Positions 13,993-20,793 are shown, numbered from the stretch's first letter. The stretch is 20,793 bases of DNA from Phytoactinopolyspora endophytica (GCF_004138495.1 NZ_ML142855.1:34984-55776); one strand, 5' to 3'. Numbers and translations: made by a program. Notes: generated by a model not told the origin, from the letters alone.

Positions 13993-15687
13993 TCAGGTGC
14001 TGGTGCCCGCCTGCGGCGACCCGTCGACGGCGGCGTACGCCGTCTCCAGGTCTCCTCCGATGCCGAGGGCGGTTTCCTCGGTGTCATCGCACATGACGAC
14101 GGCGGACTGATCCGTCCCCTCGAAGACGAGGCTCCCGTCGTCCGGGAATGACCGCTCGGCGTCAGGGAACGCGGCCGCGTAGTACTCCTCTACTGCGCCG
14201 CAGAGCCAGATTCCGTCGGTGTGCTCGGCCAAGACCAGGCCGACCGCGGTGTCGCCGTCCTGGTCCCACACCGTGACCTCGCCGCCCGCCCAGGCCGCGG
14301 CGCCGTCGAGGGCGTCGTCCAGGGCCCGGTCTGTGTCTCCGCCGGGTGCTTCCAGGAGGAAGAGCAGGTCCGCGGCGCCGAACGTGTCGTGGTGGATCTC
14401 GTCCCAGCCGTCCGGACCGGCCAGAGCACGGACCTCCTCGGCTTCCTCGCCGAGCGCATACCGTTCCGGAAACAAGATCTGCGCACTGGTGGTGGGCAGA
14501 TCGGCATAGGTGTCGTCGACCGAGGCCCAGTCACCGTCGAGGAACACGTCGCAGGTGAACGCCATCCCCTCCAGGTACGGGAAGGACAGGCTGCGCTCGA
14601 CGAAGTGCGGGAGTGCCTCCAGATCGGCCGAGGTCCCGGCCGACTCGACCTCCAGGGCCAGCAGATCGGTGAACGACAGATGCTTCGTGATCATCATCTG
14701 GCCGTACAGCGTGGCGTCCCCCTCCAAGGCGCTGAGTGCGGCGAAGGCGGCGTCGCCGCCGTCGCTCTCGGCGAGACTCTCCAAGTCGGGAAGGCCGAAC
14801 GTGGCGTCGGCCAGGGCGTGCACCATCTCGTGCGCGGTGACATAGGTGCCCATCGCGTCCATCTCTTCGGAGCCGATCACCAGCTCCTCGGTCTCCGGGC
14901 TGTAGTAGCCGGCGACGCCGTCGCCGAGAGCGTCGAGCTGAGCCTGAACCAAGTCGAGGCCTGGATCGATCGCGCCGAGTGCGGCCAGCATGCGGGACTC
15001 GACGGCGATCGCCTCCCGGTCGAGGTCCTGCTCACTCAGGTCGACCACCCGCTGCTGGACCTCGTCCATCGTGACGAACTCGATGTCGAGGTCGCCGTCA
15101 GCCGCCAGGCCGCGCTCGGACTCGACGATGTCTCTGACGGCCTCGACCTGCGTCTCGATCTCCGCGTCCGGGATGGAACCGCCGCCCTCGGACATCATGT
15201 CGAGCCCGATGCAGTCCAAGACGCTGGGATCGACCCCCATCTCGTTCTCGAGATCTGGATCGTCGAGGTCCAGTCCCTCACGCTCGAACCCTTCGAAGTC
15301 CTCGCCGAGAAGCTCGTCAAGGCCGTACTCCTCCATCAAGTCGACGAGGCCGCCCAACCCTGTCCTCGACTCGGCCCCGGCAAGCTCCTCCTCGAGGTCG
15401 TCGACTCTCTGGTCCATGACCAGATAGACGGTGCCGGACAACGCCAGTCCCACCACCGCGGTCAACGCCGTAGCGACCTTCCAGCCGCGGCTACCTGAAG
15501 ATCCGCCGCCCTCTGCCGCCGCAGCGTAGCCTGGGTACCCGGGCGGACCCGGCGGCTGGCCGTGCGCCGCAGGCTGGGACTGGGATGGCTGCCCCTGCGG
15601 TCCTTGACCGGCCACCGGCCGGTGCGCGTCGGACGGCTGACCGGGCTGCGGTCCCTCTGGCGGTGGCGGAGGCGGTGGTTGGCTCAT
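13993..15687 (-). CDS. Membrane-anchored putative zinc metallopeptidase, unclassified
   Basis: The 564-residue protein starts with a Pro/Gln/Gly-rich disordered tail (1-65). One membrane helix (about 70-90) follows, so the large C-terminal part should be extracellular. Residues 95-210 are strongly acidic. The centre holds YVTAHEMVHALAD, where HEMVH (286-290) fits HExxH, and LEGDA (321-325), about 32 residues later, provides a plausible third ligand Glu322 as in gluzincin-type peptidases. Three Cys residues in the rest (the middle one in DGIWLCGAVEEYYAAAF) could form disulfides. I do not recognise a named family. It could also be an inactive zincin-like protein. The ATG at 15687 is the only sensible start. 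It lies between dapC (convergent) and an SDR gene on the same strand. Gene existence is secure, activity is inferred. Confidence 0.8.
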   Translation of the reverse strand: MSQPPPPPPPEGPQPGQPSDAHRPVAGQGPQGQPSQSQPAAHGQPPGPPGYPGYAAAAEGGGSSGSRGWKVATALTAVVGLALSGTVYLVMDQRVDDLEEELAGAESRTGLGGLVDLMEEYGLDELLGEDFEGFEREGLDLDDPDLENEMGVDPSVLDCIGLDMMSEGGGSIPDAEIETQVEAVRDIVESERGLAADGDLDIEFVTMDEVQQRVVDLSEQDLDREAIAVESRMLAALGAIDPGLDLVQAQLDALGDGVAGYYSPETEELVIGSEEMDAMGTYVTAHEMVHALADATFGLPDLESLAESDGGDAAFAALSALEGDATLYGQMMITKHLSFTDLLALEVESAGTSADLEALPHFVERSLSFPYLEGMAFTCDVFLDGDWASVDDTYADLPTTSAQILFPERYALGEEAEEVRALAGPDGWDEIHHDTFGAADLLFLLEAPGGDTDRALDDALDGAAAWAGGEVTVWDQDGDTAVGLVLAEHTDGIWLCGAVEEYYAAAFPDAERSFPDDGSLVFEGTDQSAVVMCDDTEETALGIGGDLETAYAAVDGSPQAGTST

Positions 15688-15721
15688 GATGTGTTCAGCC
15701 TATCGAGACGGGCACCGTCCT

Positions 15722-15744
15722 GAGACGGCAACTCGGACCGTCTC
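15722..15744 (-). terminator. Hairpin downstream of the SDR gene
   Basis: GAGACGG (15722-15728) and CCGTCTC (15738-15744) form a perfect 7-bp stem with a 9-nt loop. A second, overlapping-type hairpin GACGG-GCA-CCGTC sits at 15707-15719. Both lie between the SDR stop and the start of the next minus-strand gene. They may terminate SDR transcription or form a regulatory site for the putative peptidase gene. Confidence 0.35.
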
Positions 15745-15782
15745 CGGCGATCGTCCGGTTCGCGGCACGTGCCGGCGGGGCA

Positions 15783-16682
15783 CTATCCCGGCAAACCGAC
15801 GAGTCGCGCGCTGTCGTGCCAGAGGGCTTGCGCCAGATCGTCGCGGCGGGCCAGAGCGGATGGGTCGGGCCAGGTGAGCCGTCCGCGGCGCAGCGCGGCG
15901 TAGGTCTGCCCTTCCGGCGGCATGGTCGCTCCGAGCGCCAAGTTCGCCAGTGCCTGCGCGGCGCCGGCGCGTGTGTTCAGGTTCCGGTTGAACCGCCGCA
16001 GCGGAACGCCTAGTGGCGTACCGAGCACCGCCCAGGCGGCGCGCAGAGGAGCGGCAAGGTCACGCGCCAGGCCGGTGCCGAAGACCTGGCCTGGGTCGTA
16101 GGGGATCACCGTGATGTGCCGGGACCGGATGTCGGGGTGCGCGTGCAGGGATCGTGCGGTCAGGATGCTGCACAGCTTGGATGCGGTGTAGGCGTGCTCG
16201 CCGGCTTTGCGCGGCTGAGTGTGCCGGTCGGGGTCACGATCGGGGTGTGCGAGCAGGGAGGCGTCGGCGTGGCGCGGCGTGGCCAGGCTGGCGCCGGTGG
16301 CAGGGTCGTGTGTCCCGCTCGTGGTCAGCACGACGCGTGCCTCGTCTGCCAGGGCGGGCAGGAGCAGGCGCAGCAGCAGGTAGTGCGCGAGGTGGTTGAC
16401 AGCGAAGGTCGTCTCGTAGCCGTCGGGTGTGCGTCCACCGTCGTTGGGCAGAACTGTTCCGGCGTTCAGCAGCAGCGCGTCGATGCGGGTGTCGTCGAGT
16501 CGTTCGCGCACGGACCCGACGAACGCGCGTACCGAGTCCAGGCGCGTCAGGTCGAGGGGAACGGTATCGGCCGATGGCGAACGAGCACCGATGAGCATAC
16601 GGGTGTCGGACGACTGGACGAGCCGCCCCGCCGCAATCGCGCCGAATCCGGAGCTGCCGCCGGTCATCACGATCGTTGTCAT
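15783..16682 (-). CDS. Short-chain dehydrogenase/reductase
   Basis: The 299-residue protein is an NAD(P)-dependent oxidoreductase of the SDR superfamily. The Rossmann cofactor motif is TGGSSGFG (7-14), NAG is at 73-75, the catalytic Ser is Ser122 in VLTTSG, and the YxxxK pair is Tyr165 and Lys169 in YTASK. An Arg after the second strand (IGARS) suggests NADPH preference. Substrate residues give no clear specificity; the C-terminal part resembles the retinol-dehydrogenase-like/protochlorophyllide-type branch. The ATG at 16682 is chosen because the cofactor motif should lie within the first ten residues; the frame extends to 16892 but would cross the operator and the promoter. A TetR gene is divergent, so it is probably induced when that repressor binds a ligand. 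Confidence 0.9.
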   Translation of the reverse strand: MTTIVMTGGSSGFGAIAAGRLVQSSDTRMLIGARSPSADTVPLDLTRLDSVRAFVGSVRERLDDTRIDALLLNAGTVLPNDGGRTPDGYETTFAVNHLAHYLLLRLLLPALADEARVVLTTSGTHDPATGASLATPRHADASLLAHPDRDPDRHTQPRKAGEHAYTASKLCSILTARSLHAHPDIRSRHITVIPYDPGQVFGTGLARDLAAPLRAAWAVLGTPLGVPLRRFNRNLNTRAGAAQALANLALGATMPPEGQTYAALRRGRLTWPDPSALARRDDLAQALWHDSARLVGLPG

Positions 16683-16771
16683 GCCTTGCCCCCAGGGTTG
16701 GGCGGATTCGGTCTGTCGCCGACGGCCGAACGGGCGGCCGAGTGCCGCGGTGTGTTCATGGTCCTCTTTTT

Positions 16772-16806
16772 CTGAGTTATGACTCAGTATATGATTTTCT
16801 GAGTTA
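16772..16806. promoter_or_regulatory. Palindromic operator and overlapping divergent promoters (SDR/TetR)
   Basis: CTGAGTTATGACTCAG (16772-16787) is a perfect 6-bp dyad with a 4-base centre. The half-site TGAGTTA recurs at 16800-16806, giving three half-sites. TATGAT (16790-16795) is a good -10 for the TetR gene. On the minus strand TATACT (16791-16786), with TTGTGT (16814-16809) 17 bases upstream, forms a good promoter for the SDR gene. The half-sites overlap both -10 elements, as expected of a TetR repressor controlling itself and its neighbour. Confidence 0.7.
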
Positions 16807-16831
16807 CAACACAAGAAGTAGGATGCAACCC

Positions 16832-17464
16832 ATGGCAGAACTCGACAGCCGCGACGCGGCCGCATCGCAGTCCCGGCGCGGGCGACCACCATCGGGGGCT
16901 CGCGAGCAGATCCTTGCCACGACGTACGAACTGTTGCGCGAGAAGGGCATCGCTCGCCTCAAGACCAAGGAGATCGCCGCGCGCGCCGGCGTCTCCGAGG
17001 GCAGCATCTTCTACCATTTCCGCAACCGTGAAGGCCTGTTGTCCGCGGCATTCGAGCAGGCGATCGCGCCTCTGATCGCGCTGACCGGCCAGGGCGTCGG
17101 CGACCAGGGTCTGCGCGAGACGCTGACCGACTTCACCGCCGCGGTCGAGCAGTTCCTCGAGCGCGCGGTCGTGGTGATGTTCGCGGCGCAGTCCGACATC
17201 GACCTGCGGGCGAGTCTGGCCCAATACCTCAGGGGCGACGTGAACCGCCGGCCGGAGCGAGGTGTGCGGCTCGTCGGCGAGTACCTGGCCGGGCTGCAGG
17301 AATCCGGCGCCATCCGTACCGGCGTCGACGTCGAGACCGCCGCGTTCATGCTGGTCAGCAGCTGCCTGTTCCGGGTGAGCTATCCCTGGCTGATCGGCGA
17401 GCCGGCCGCAGTCCCCGCGCGCGATGAAGTCGTGGACACCCTCATCGCCCTGCTCGAGTCCTGA
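16832..17464 (+). CDS. TetR/AcrR-family transcriptional regulator
   Basis: The 210-residue protein has a TetR-type N-terminal DNA-binding domain: RGRPPSGAREQILATTYELL, then KTKEIAARAGVSEGSIFYHF with the recognition helix in the last part and FRNREGLLSAAFE closing the domain. The C-terminal region (about 75-205) is helical with hydrophobic stretches typical of a ligand-binding and dimer domain (LVSSCLFRVSYPWLIG). The start is set at the ATG at 16832, eight bases after an AGGA; an ATG at 16823 with AAGAAG upstream is nearly as good, and the longer frame to 16676 runs into the SDR coding region. It is divergent from the SDR gene and likely represses both from the shared operator. The ligand is unknown, possibly the SDR substrate. 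Confidence 0.9.
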   Translation: MAELDSRDAAASQSRRGRPPSGAREQILATTYELLREKGIARLKTKEIAARAGVSEGSIFYHFRNREGLLSAAFEQAIAPLIALTGQGVGDQGLRETLTDFTAAVEQFLERAVVVMFAAQSDIDLRASLAQYLRGDVNRRPERGVRLVGEYLAGLQESGAIRTGVDVETAAFMLVSSCLFRVSYPWLIGEPAAVPARDEVVDTLIALLES

Positions 17465-17557
17465 TCCCAAGGCTCCCGGGTACAGGCCGCGTCCACATCA
17501 TCGACCTCGACGCTCACGTCAGGTATGACCGTATGAATCATGCATCAGATGTGACAA

Positions 17558-18574
17558 TTAACGACCGGAGGCGACGTCGATGTGCACGTGGTCCAGGTGT
17601 CGCAGCGTCGGGTTCTCCGTGTCGCCGGACGGGTGCTCGTAGGGGCGCCAGCCCTCGCTGGAGCGACGAGCGGTCCAGATCATGTCGTCGTAGATCACCG
17701 TGGCGATCCCGAGCCGCTCAGCGTGTGCCACGGCCCAATGGGCCACTGTCCACCCGAACCGGTTGACGTCCTCGTCCTCGTACGGCTGGAGCATGACGTC
17801 GATCGCCCGGCCGTCGTAATGGGCTGAGCCCTCGATGTGCCCCGATGTGATCCCACCAGGTTGGAAACCACCGAGATCCAGGTCACCGAAGAGTGCGGTC
17901 AGCTCGTCGTGCACGCCGCGGGCCCGCGGCGTGAGCCCGCCGTCGTCCATCTGCTGGGCCTGGAGCCCATCGAAGGCGTCCAGCGAGAACTGGCAGTGGA
18001 ACGCGCCCTCCGAGTAGCCGCTCAGCGTCGACGCCAGAGCGCGCGCGTTCTGCTCGTGCTGCGCGTACGCGTCGGGGTATGCGCTGCGCTGCACTGCCTG
18101 TGCGGCCTCGGTGATCTCCATCTCGCGGTAACCGTCGATCTGCACCAGCGCGTCGTAGAAGGCACCGGCCGAGTAGACGGGGTCCTGGACCTGTTCTTCG
18201 GTACCCCAGCCCTGTGACGGCCGCTGTTGGAACAGCCCGAGCGAGTCGCGGTCGCCGTAGTCGAGGTTGTAGATGTCGGACTCCTGGTAAGCGGTCGCGA
18301 GCGCGATGGTGACGGCCCGGGCAGGCAGGCCGCGCTCGACTGCGATCGCGCTGATCGTAGCGGCGTGCTCCGCTTGCTGCAGGCTCAGCTCAGCCTCGTG
18401 TTCGCTGGTCGCGGCGACGCACTGTTCCCGGGTGCCGAGCAGCCCGTCCCGCCCATCGAGCTGCCAGATCAGCAGGAGCATAAGGCCGACGCCGAGTACC
18501 ACCAGGATCACGACGGTACGTAGCAGGCGAGCGGCACGGCTCATCGTCGGCGCGTCGCGGCTGTAACGGTTCAT
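17558..18574 (-). CDS. Two-domain cell-wall hydrolase-like protein (lytic-transglycosylase-like and M15-like)
   Basis: The 338-residue protein has an N-terminal membrane helix or uncleaved signal (about 18-39), so the rest should be outside the membrane. Residues about 70-190 form an all-helical region with ATAYQESDIYNLDYGDRDSL and GLFQQRPSQGWGT. Glu98 in AYQESD has the place and context of the catalytic Glu in goose-lysozyme/SLT folds. The C-terminal part (about 210-338) has SAHYDGRAIDVM (250-261), with His252 and Asp259, and a closing HLDHVHIDV (326-334) with a cluster of His residues. This fits the SxHxxGxAxD and HxxH-type zinc pattern of M15 D,D-carboxypeptidases. The ATG at 18574 is used; an ATG at 18544 would still keep the helix. 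It lies 122 bases downstream of dapD on the same strand. Confidence 0.75.
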   Translation of the reverse strand: MNRYSRDAPTMSRAARLLRTVVILVVLGVGLMLLLIWQLDGRDGLLGTREQCVAATSEHEAELSLQQAEHAATISAIAVERGLPARAVTIALATAYQESDIYNLDYGDRDSLGLFQQRPSQGWGTEEQVQDPVYSAGAFYDALVQIDGYREMEITEAAQAVQRSAYPDAYAQHEQNARALASTLSGYSEGAFHCQFSLDAFDGLQAQQMDDGGLTPRARGVHDELTALFGDLDLGGFQPGGITSGHIEGSAHYDGRAIDVMLQPYEDEDVNRFGWTVAHWAVAHAERLGIATVIYDDMIWTARRSSEGWRPYEHPSGDTENPTLRHLDHVHIDVASGR

Positions 18575-18629
18575 GCAGCGGCCGGGGCCTCAAATACCGG
18601 TCCGAAGACCCGCCGAGCCTGCCGTGATC

Positions 18630-18643
18630 GGGGCAGCTGCCCC
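18630..18643. repeat. Perfect 14-base palindrome between dapD and the hydrolase gene
   Basis: GGGGCAGCTGCCCC is a perfect palindrome flanked by CCGTG (18622-18626) and CACGG (18643-18647), giving a partial outer repeat. It could be a regulator site, or in RNA a hairpin ending dapD transcription. No T-run follows in either direction. Confidence 0.6.
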
Positions 18644-18696
18644 ACGGACCAGACCGGGGCGGTCGGAGACATACGTGTCAGGCGGAGACGAGTGCA

Positions 18697-19626
18697 TCAG
18701 TTCGCATGCAACGCCGAGTTGAGCCCGCCCCAGTCACCGGATCTGGCAAGCGCCTCGATCGCACCTGAGACGCTGTTCCGCCGGAAGAGCAGGCCGCTCT
18801 GTCCGGAGAGTTCGCGTGCCTTGACCACGCGGCTGTCCGGGAGACTGACCTTGGTGCCGGCGGTGATGTAGCAGCCGGCCTCCACCACGCATCCGTCGCC
18901 CAGTGAGATGCCGACACCGGAGTTCGCGCCGACCAGGCACCCCTCACCGACCGTGATCACTTCCTTGCCACCACCGGACAACGTCCCCATGATCGACGCG
19001 CCGCCGCCGACGTCGGAACCGTCGCCGACGACGACCCCGGCGGAGATCCGGCCCTCCACCATGGATGCGCCCAGCGTGCCGGCGTTGAAGTTGACGAATC
19101 CCTCATGCATGACGGTAGTCCCCGGCGCCAGATGCGCGCCGAGCCGAACCCGGTCGGCGTCGGCGATGCGGACGCCGGCCGGCACGACGTAGTCCACCAT
19201 CCGGGGGAACTTGTCGATGCCGTACACGGTCACGGGCCCGCGGCGGTATAGGCGCAGCCTGATCCGCTCGAAGTCGTCGACGGGGCACGGGCCGTGGTTG
19301 GTCCAGACGACGTTGGCGAGCACGCCGAACATGCCGTCGAGGTTCTGCTCGCGTGGTGCGACGAGCCGGTGTGAGAGCAGGTGCAGCCGCAGATATGCGT
19401 CAGCGGCATCGGCCGGCGGTGCGTCCAGGTCGATCGCCGTCTGCACCAGACGTCGTTTGATGTTGCGGTCGGGGTCGTCGCCCTCGAGATTGCGCAGTTC
19501 AACGAGCGCAGCGGATCCGGCCGGTGGTTTGCCCAGTTCTGGCGACGGGTACCACACATCCAAGATCGTCCCGTCGAGAGCTGTGGTGGTCAGGCCTAAT
19601 CCCCATGCGGAGCGTGCGTCGGGCAT
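18697..19626 (-). CDS. dapD: 2,3,4,5-tetrahydropyridine-2,6-dicarboxylate N-succinyltransferase (actinobacterial type)
   Basis: DapD transfers succinyl from succinyl-CoA to tetrahydrodipicolinate in the lysine/DAP pathway, one step before DapC. The 309-residue protein has an N-terminal mixed domain (residues about 1-135) and then a left-handed beta-helix of hexapeptide repeats (about 155-275), visible in [39 protein letters not shown] and [20 protein letters not shown]. The signature [15 protein letters not shown] is typical of the actinobacterial enzyme, a homotrimer. The C-terminal part (residues 280-309) closes the fold. The ATG at 19626 starts the usual N-terminus; no strong Shine-Dalgarno is visible. 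A divergent I36 gene lies 102 bases upstream, where many relatives have dapE (recalled). The lysine link to dapC in this window supports the call. Confidence 0.95.
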   Translation of the reverse strand: MPDARSAWGLGLTTTALDGTILDVWYPSPELGKPPAGSAALVELRNLEGDDPDRNIKRRLVQTAIDLDAPPADAADAYLRLHLLSHRLVAPREQNLDGMFGVLANVVWTNHGPCPVDDFERIRLRLYRRGPVTVYGIDKFPRMVDYVVPAGVRIADADRVRLGAHLAPGTTVMHEGFVNFNAGTLGASMVEGRISAGVVVGDGSDVGGGASIMGTLSGGGKEVITVGEGCLVGANSGVGISLGDGCVVEAGCYITAGTKVSLPDSRVVKARELSGQSGLLFRRNSVSGAIEALARSGDWGGLNSALHAN

Positions 19627-19715
19627 ACCGCCAGCTTAAAGGGAGAGGCGGTGGTCGTTGCGCTGCGGGGTCCCGCCCCATGCCCTACCCTCCTGCTGGA
19701 GGACCTTGCATCTCG

Positions 19716-19722
19716 AAGGGAG
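19716..19722 (+). promoter_or_regulatory. Ribosome binding site fixing the start of the I36 gene
   Basis: AAGGGAG lies six bases before the ATG at 19729. Just upstream, CCTCC (19689-19693) and GGAGG (19698-19702) form a small hairpin in the leader, and TACCCT at 19686-19691 fits TANNNT. The earlier in-frame start at 19651 has no such site. Confidence 0.7.
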
Positions 19723-19728
19723 ACGCGT

Positions 19729-20406
19729 ATGTTCGGAGAACCAGGTACCCGGAAGAAGCGGACCACCGCGGTGATCATGGGAGCGGCCGCCTTGCTGGCC
19801 GCTCCATTCATGGCGGGGCAGGCGAGCTCGGACGACAGTCCGGCACCGACCGGTCCGCTGGCGGACGAGATGGCCGAACTCCTGGAACTTCAACCGGGTG
19901 GCATCCAAGTATCCGACAATGCGCTGACATGGGACGACGGGGATACCGTGGTGGTGTGGCCCAACCCGGGCGAGACAGTCGCGCCGGCCGGGCTGGGGGA
20001 GAACGTCCGCAGCGACGTCGTCGAGGCGATGGGCTCGGCGACGCTGCTGGAGCAGGCGGAAGCGGAGAATGTCTCGGCCGAGCCGGGCACGGCGTCGTCG
20101 GACTTCCAAGCCGCCGGAAGCTACACCTCGTGCCCGTACAGCTACTACTGCTTCTACACCGGATCGAACTACGACGGCACCCGGTACCAGTTCTCCAGCA
20201 CCTGCTCCTCGTACGCATCCAACTGGGGCTTCAACAACCAGACCACGTCATGGGTGAATCGGGCCGGTAGCGGCAAGGCCGTCTACGCGTTCGACTACAA
20301 GGGCAGTTCCCGCCTGTGGTACGAGGCACGCGGGTCGCAAGACTCGTATGTCGGATCCAGTGACAACAACCGTATGAGCTACTGGACCTGCACGTACACG
20401 TCGTAG
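19729..20406 (+). CDS. Secreted peptidase inhibitor family I36-like protein
   Basis: The 225-residue protein has a Sec signal peptide: RKKR, a hydrophobic core (about 14-28), and a likely cut after AGQA near residue 32. Residues about 42-80 carry the LADEMAELLELQPGG and VSDNALTWDDGDTVVVWPN segments typical of I36-like proteins in actinomycetes. The C-terminal domain (about 134-225) has a beta/gamma-crystallin-like SMPI fold, with CPYSYYCFYTGSNYDGT, WGFNNQTTSWVNRAG and SSDNNRMSYWTCTY. The four Cys residues (135, 141, 159, 221) can make two disulfides. Streptomyces members inhibit metalloproteases; inhibition is not shown here. It probably acts outside the cell. It is divergent from dapD and looks like an accessory gene. 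Confidence 0.85.
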   Translation: MFGEPGTRKKRTTAVIMGAAALLAAPFMAGQASSDDSPAPTGPLADEMAELLELQPGGIQVSDNALTWDDGDTVVVWPNPGETVAPAGLGENVRSDVVEAMGSATLLEQAEAENVSAEPGTASSDFQAAGSYTSCPYSYYCFYTGSNYDGTRYQFSSTCSSYASNWGFNNQTTSWVNRAGSGKAVYAFDYKGSSRLWYEARGSQDSYVGSSDNNRMSYWTCTYTS

Positions 20407-20411
20407 GCAGT

Positions 20412-20431
20412 CCGAGTGCTTGGAGACTCGG
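20412..20431 (+). terminator. Weak hairpin after the I36 gene
   Basis: CCGAGT (20412-20417) pairs with ACTCGG (20426-20431) with an 8-nt loop and a G-run behind it. It lies five bases after the stop, where a terminator would be expected, but is short and lacks a T-tract. Confidence 0.35.
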
Positions 20432-20455
20432 GGGACACCAGGGTTCTGGACGGGG

Positions 20456-20491
20456 ACAGGAACCTCTCCAGGAACCTCTACAGGAACAGCG
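20456..20491 (-). repeat. 12-base tandem repeat across a stop codon
   Basis: Three 12-base units stand in a row (ACAGGAACCTCT, CCAGGAACCTCT, ACAGGAACAGCG); the first two differ at one base and the third at several. Read on the minus strand they encode repeats of xFL, and the TAG at 20480-20478 ends the gene within the repeat. Confidence 0.75.
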
Positions 20492-20793
20492 TGTAGTCGA
20501 TGACGGCCGGTGCGGCGGCGTCGAACCTCTCGACGTCGTCCATGAGCACCTGCTCGTAGCCGAGGACGCGCCCTTCGTCGGGATCGAGCAAGAGCACATG
20601 GCGGCTCGGCCAGCCACTGTGGTCGGAGTCCGCGGCGAACGCCTGCACGGTCCGCCCGGCACGGTCCGTGGTCTCTCCGAGAGCCTGAATATCCGGCGCG
20701 CCGGCGAGCAACCGAAGAGTCGCCGCACGAGCGTCGGCGCTGGGCACCTGCTCGAGGTGAAGGTCGTGGATCGCCAGGATCAGCTCGCCGCCG
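20478..20793 (-). CDS. C-terminal part of a CU044_5270-like protein (5' end outside window)
   Basis: The frame is open from the right edge to the TAG at 20480-20478, so the N-terminal part lies outside the window; the GTG at 20747 is internal. The visible 104 residues include RAATLRLLAGAPDIQALGET, a loop with DRAGRTVQAFAAD, and the closing LLLDPDEGRVLGYEQVL, then VIDYTLFL. This succession (ATLRLLA, VLLLDPDEGRVL, Y-T-FL) resembles the C-terminus of the CU044_5270 family, usually membrane-bound and often encoded next to an ECF sigma factor (family knowledge). The role is unknown and nothing in the fragment suggests catalysis. The assignment rests on motif memory and needs the missing half. Confidence 0.6.
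   Translation of the reverse strand, partial: GGELILAIHDLHLEQVPSADARAATLRLLAGAPDIQALGETTDRAGRTVQAFAADSDHSGWPSRHVLLLDPDEGRVLGYEQVLMDDVERFDAAAPAVIDYTLFL

Noticed and set aside
14221..15498. A 425-residue plus-strand open frame opposite the putative zinc peptidase
   Set aside because: The minus-strand frame has a membrane helix, HExxH and an ordered start, while this one shows no fold-like pattern and lacks a good start.
16683..16892. The upstream 70-residue extension of the SDR frame
   Set aside because: It runs through the operator, both promoters and the start of tetR, and the cofactor motif demands a start near 16682.
17465..17557. Possible terminator between convergent tetR and the hydrolase gene
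   Set aside because: The gap holds an AT-richer patch near 17530-17560 but no stable hairpin, so nothing is annotated.
19524..20270. A 248-residue plus-strand frame overlapping dapD and the I36 gene
   Set aside because: It overlaps the start of dapD, is Gly/Arg-rich, and lacks a ribosome site, while the I36 frame has a signal peptide and good Shine-Dalgarno.
1..20793. tRNA, rRNA, CRISPR, insertion-sequence and prophage features
   Set aside because: No cloverleaf, repeat-spacer array, transposase-like frame, terminal inverted repeats or phage-type gene was seen by eye. A dedicated search with tRNA and covariance models could still reveal small RNAs.

Overview
The window is chromosomal DNA from a high-GC actinomycete. 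Codon third positions are strongly G/C, GTG starts are common, and the genes include the mycothiol biosynthesis enzyme MshB, a 7Fe ferredoxin, and DapC and actinobacterial-type DapD of the lysine/diaminopimelate pathway. The genus cannot be fixed from the sequence alone. No tRNA, rRNA, CRISPR array, transposase or phage gene was recognised, so this looks like a mostly ordinary core region with some accessory genes.

Layout, left to right: the tail of an unidentified gene ending in a perfect 16-bp hairpin (1-369); typA/bipA (540-2417); a lipoprotein solute-binding protein and two permeases of a peptide-type ABC importer with no ATPase gene (2508-5995), closed by a 15-bp hairpin that contains the last stop codon; a convergent GAF-domain regulator (6151-7440, minus); mshB and an overlapping four-helix membrane protein (7581-8941); a large VanW-family envelope protein (9019-11214); a minus-strand Rv0428c-like GNAT acetyltransferase (11286-12275) divergent from the ferredoxin fdxA and dapC (12371-13862); a membrane-anchored putative zinc peptidase (13993-15687, minus); an SDR oxidoreductase and a TetR regulator transcribed divergently across a shared palindromic operator (15783-17464); a two-domain peptidoglycan-hydrolase-like protein (17558-18574, minus) downstream of dapD (18697-19626, minus); a secreted I36-type peptidase-inhibitor-like protein (19729-20406); and the C-terminal part of a CU044_5270-like protein running off the right edge.

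Much of the window concerns the cell envelope or its precursors: DapC and DapD supply diaminopimelate for peptidoglycan, while VanW, the hydrolase-like protein and the putative peptidase act at or outside the membrane. The gene order typA - solute-binding lipoprotein - mshB - small membrane protein - ferredoxin - dapC resembles the M. tuberculosis Rv1165-Rv1178 neighbourhood, where the lipoprotein is LpqW, and the Streptomyces region that holds the BldK importer. The most interesting points are this importer at the LpqW/BldK position without its own ATPases, an unclassified HExxH membrane protein, the two-domain wall hydrolase next to dapD, and the compact operator between the SDR and TetR genes.
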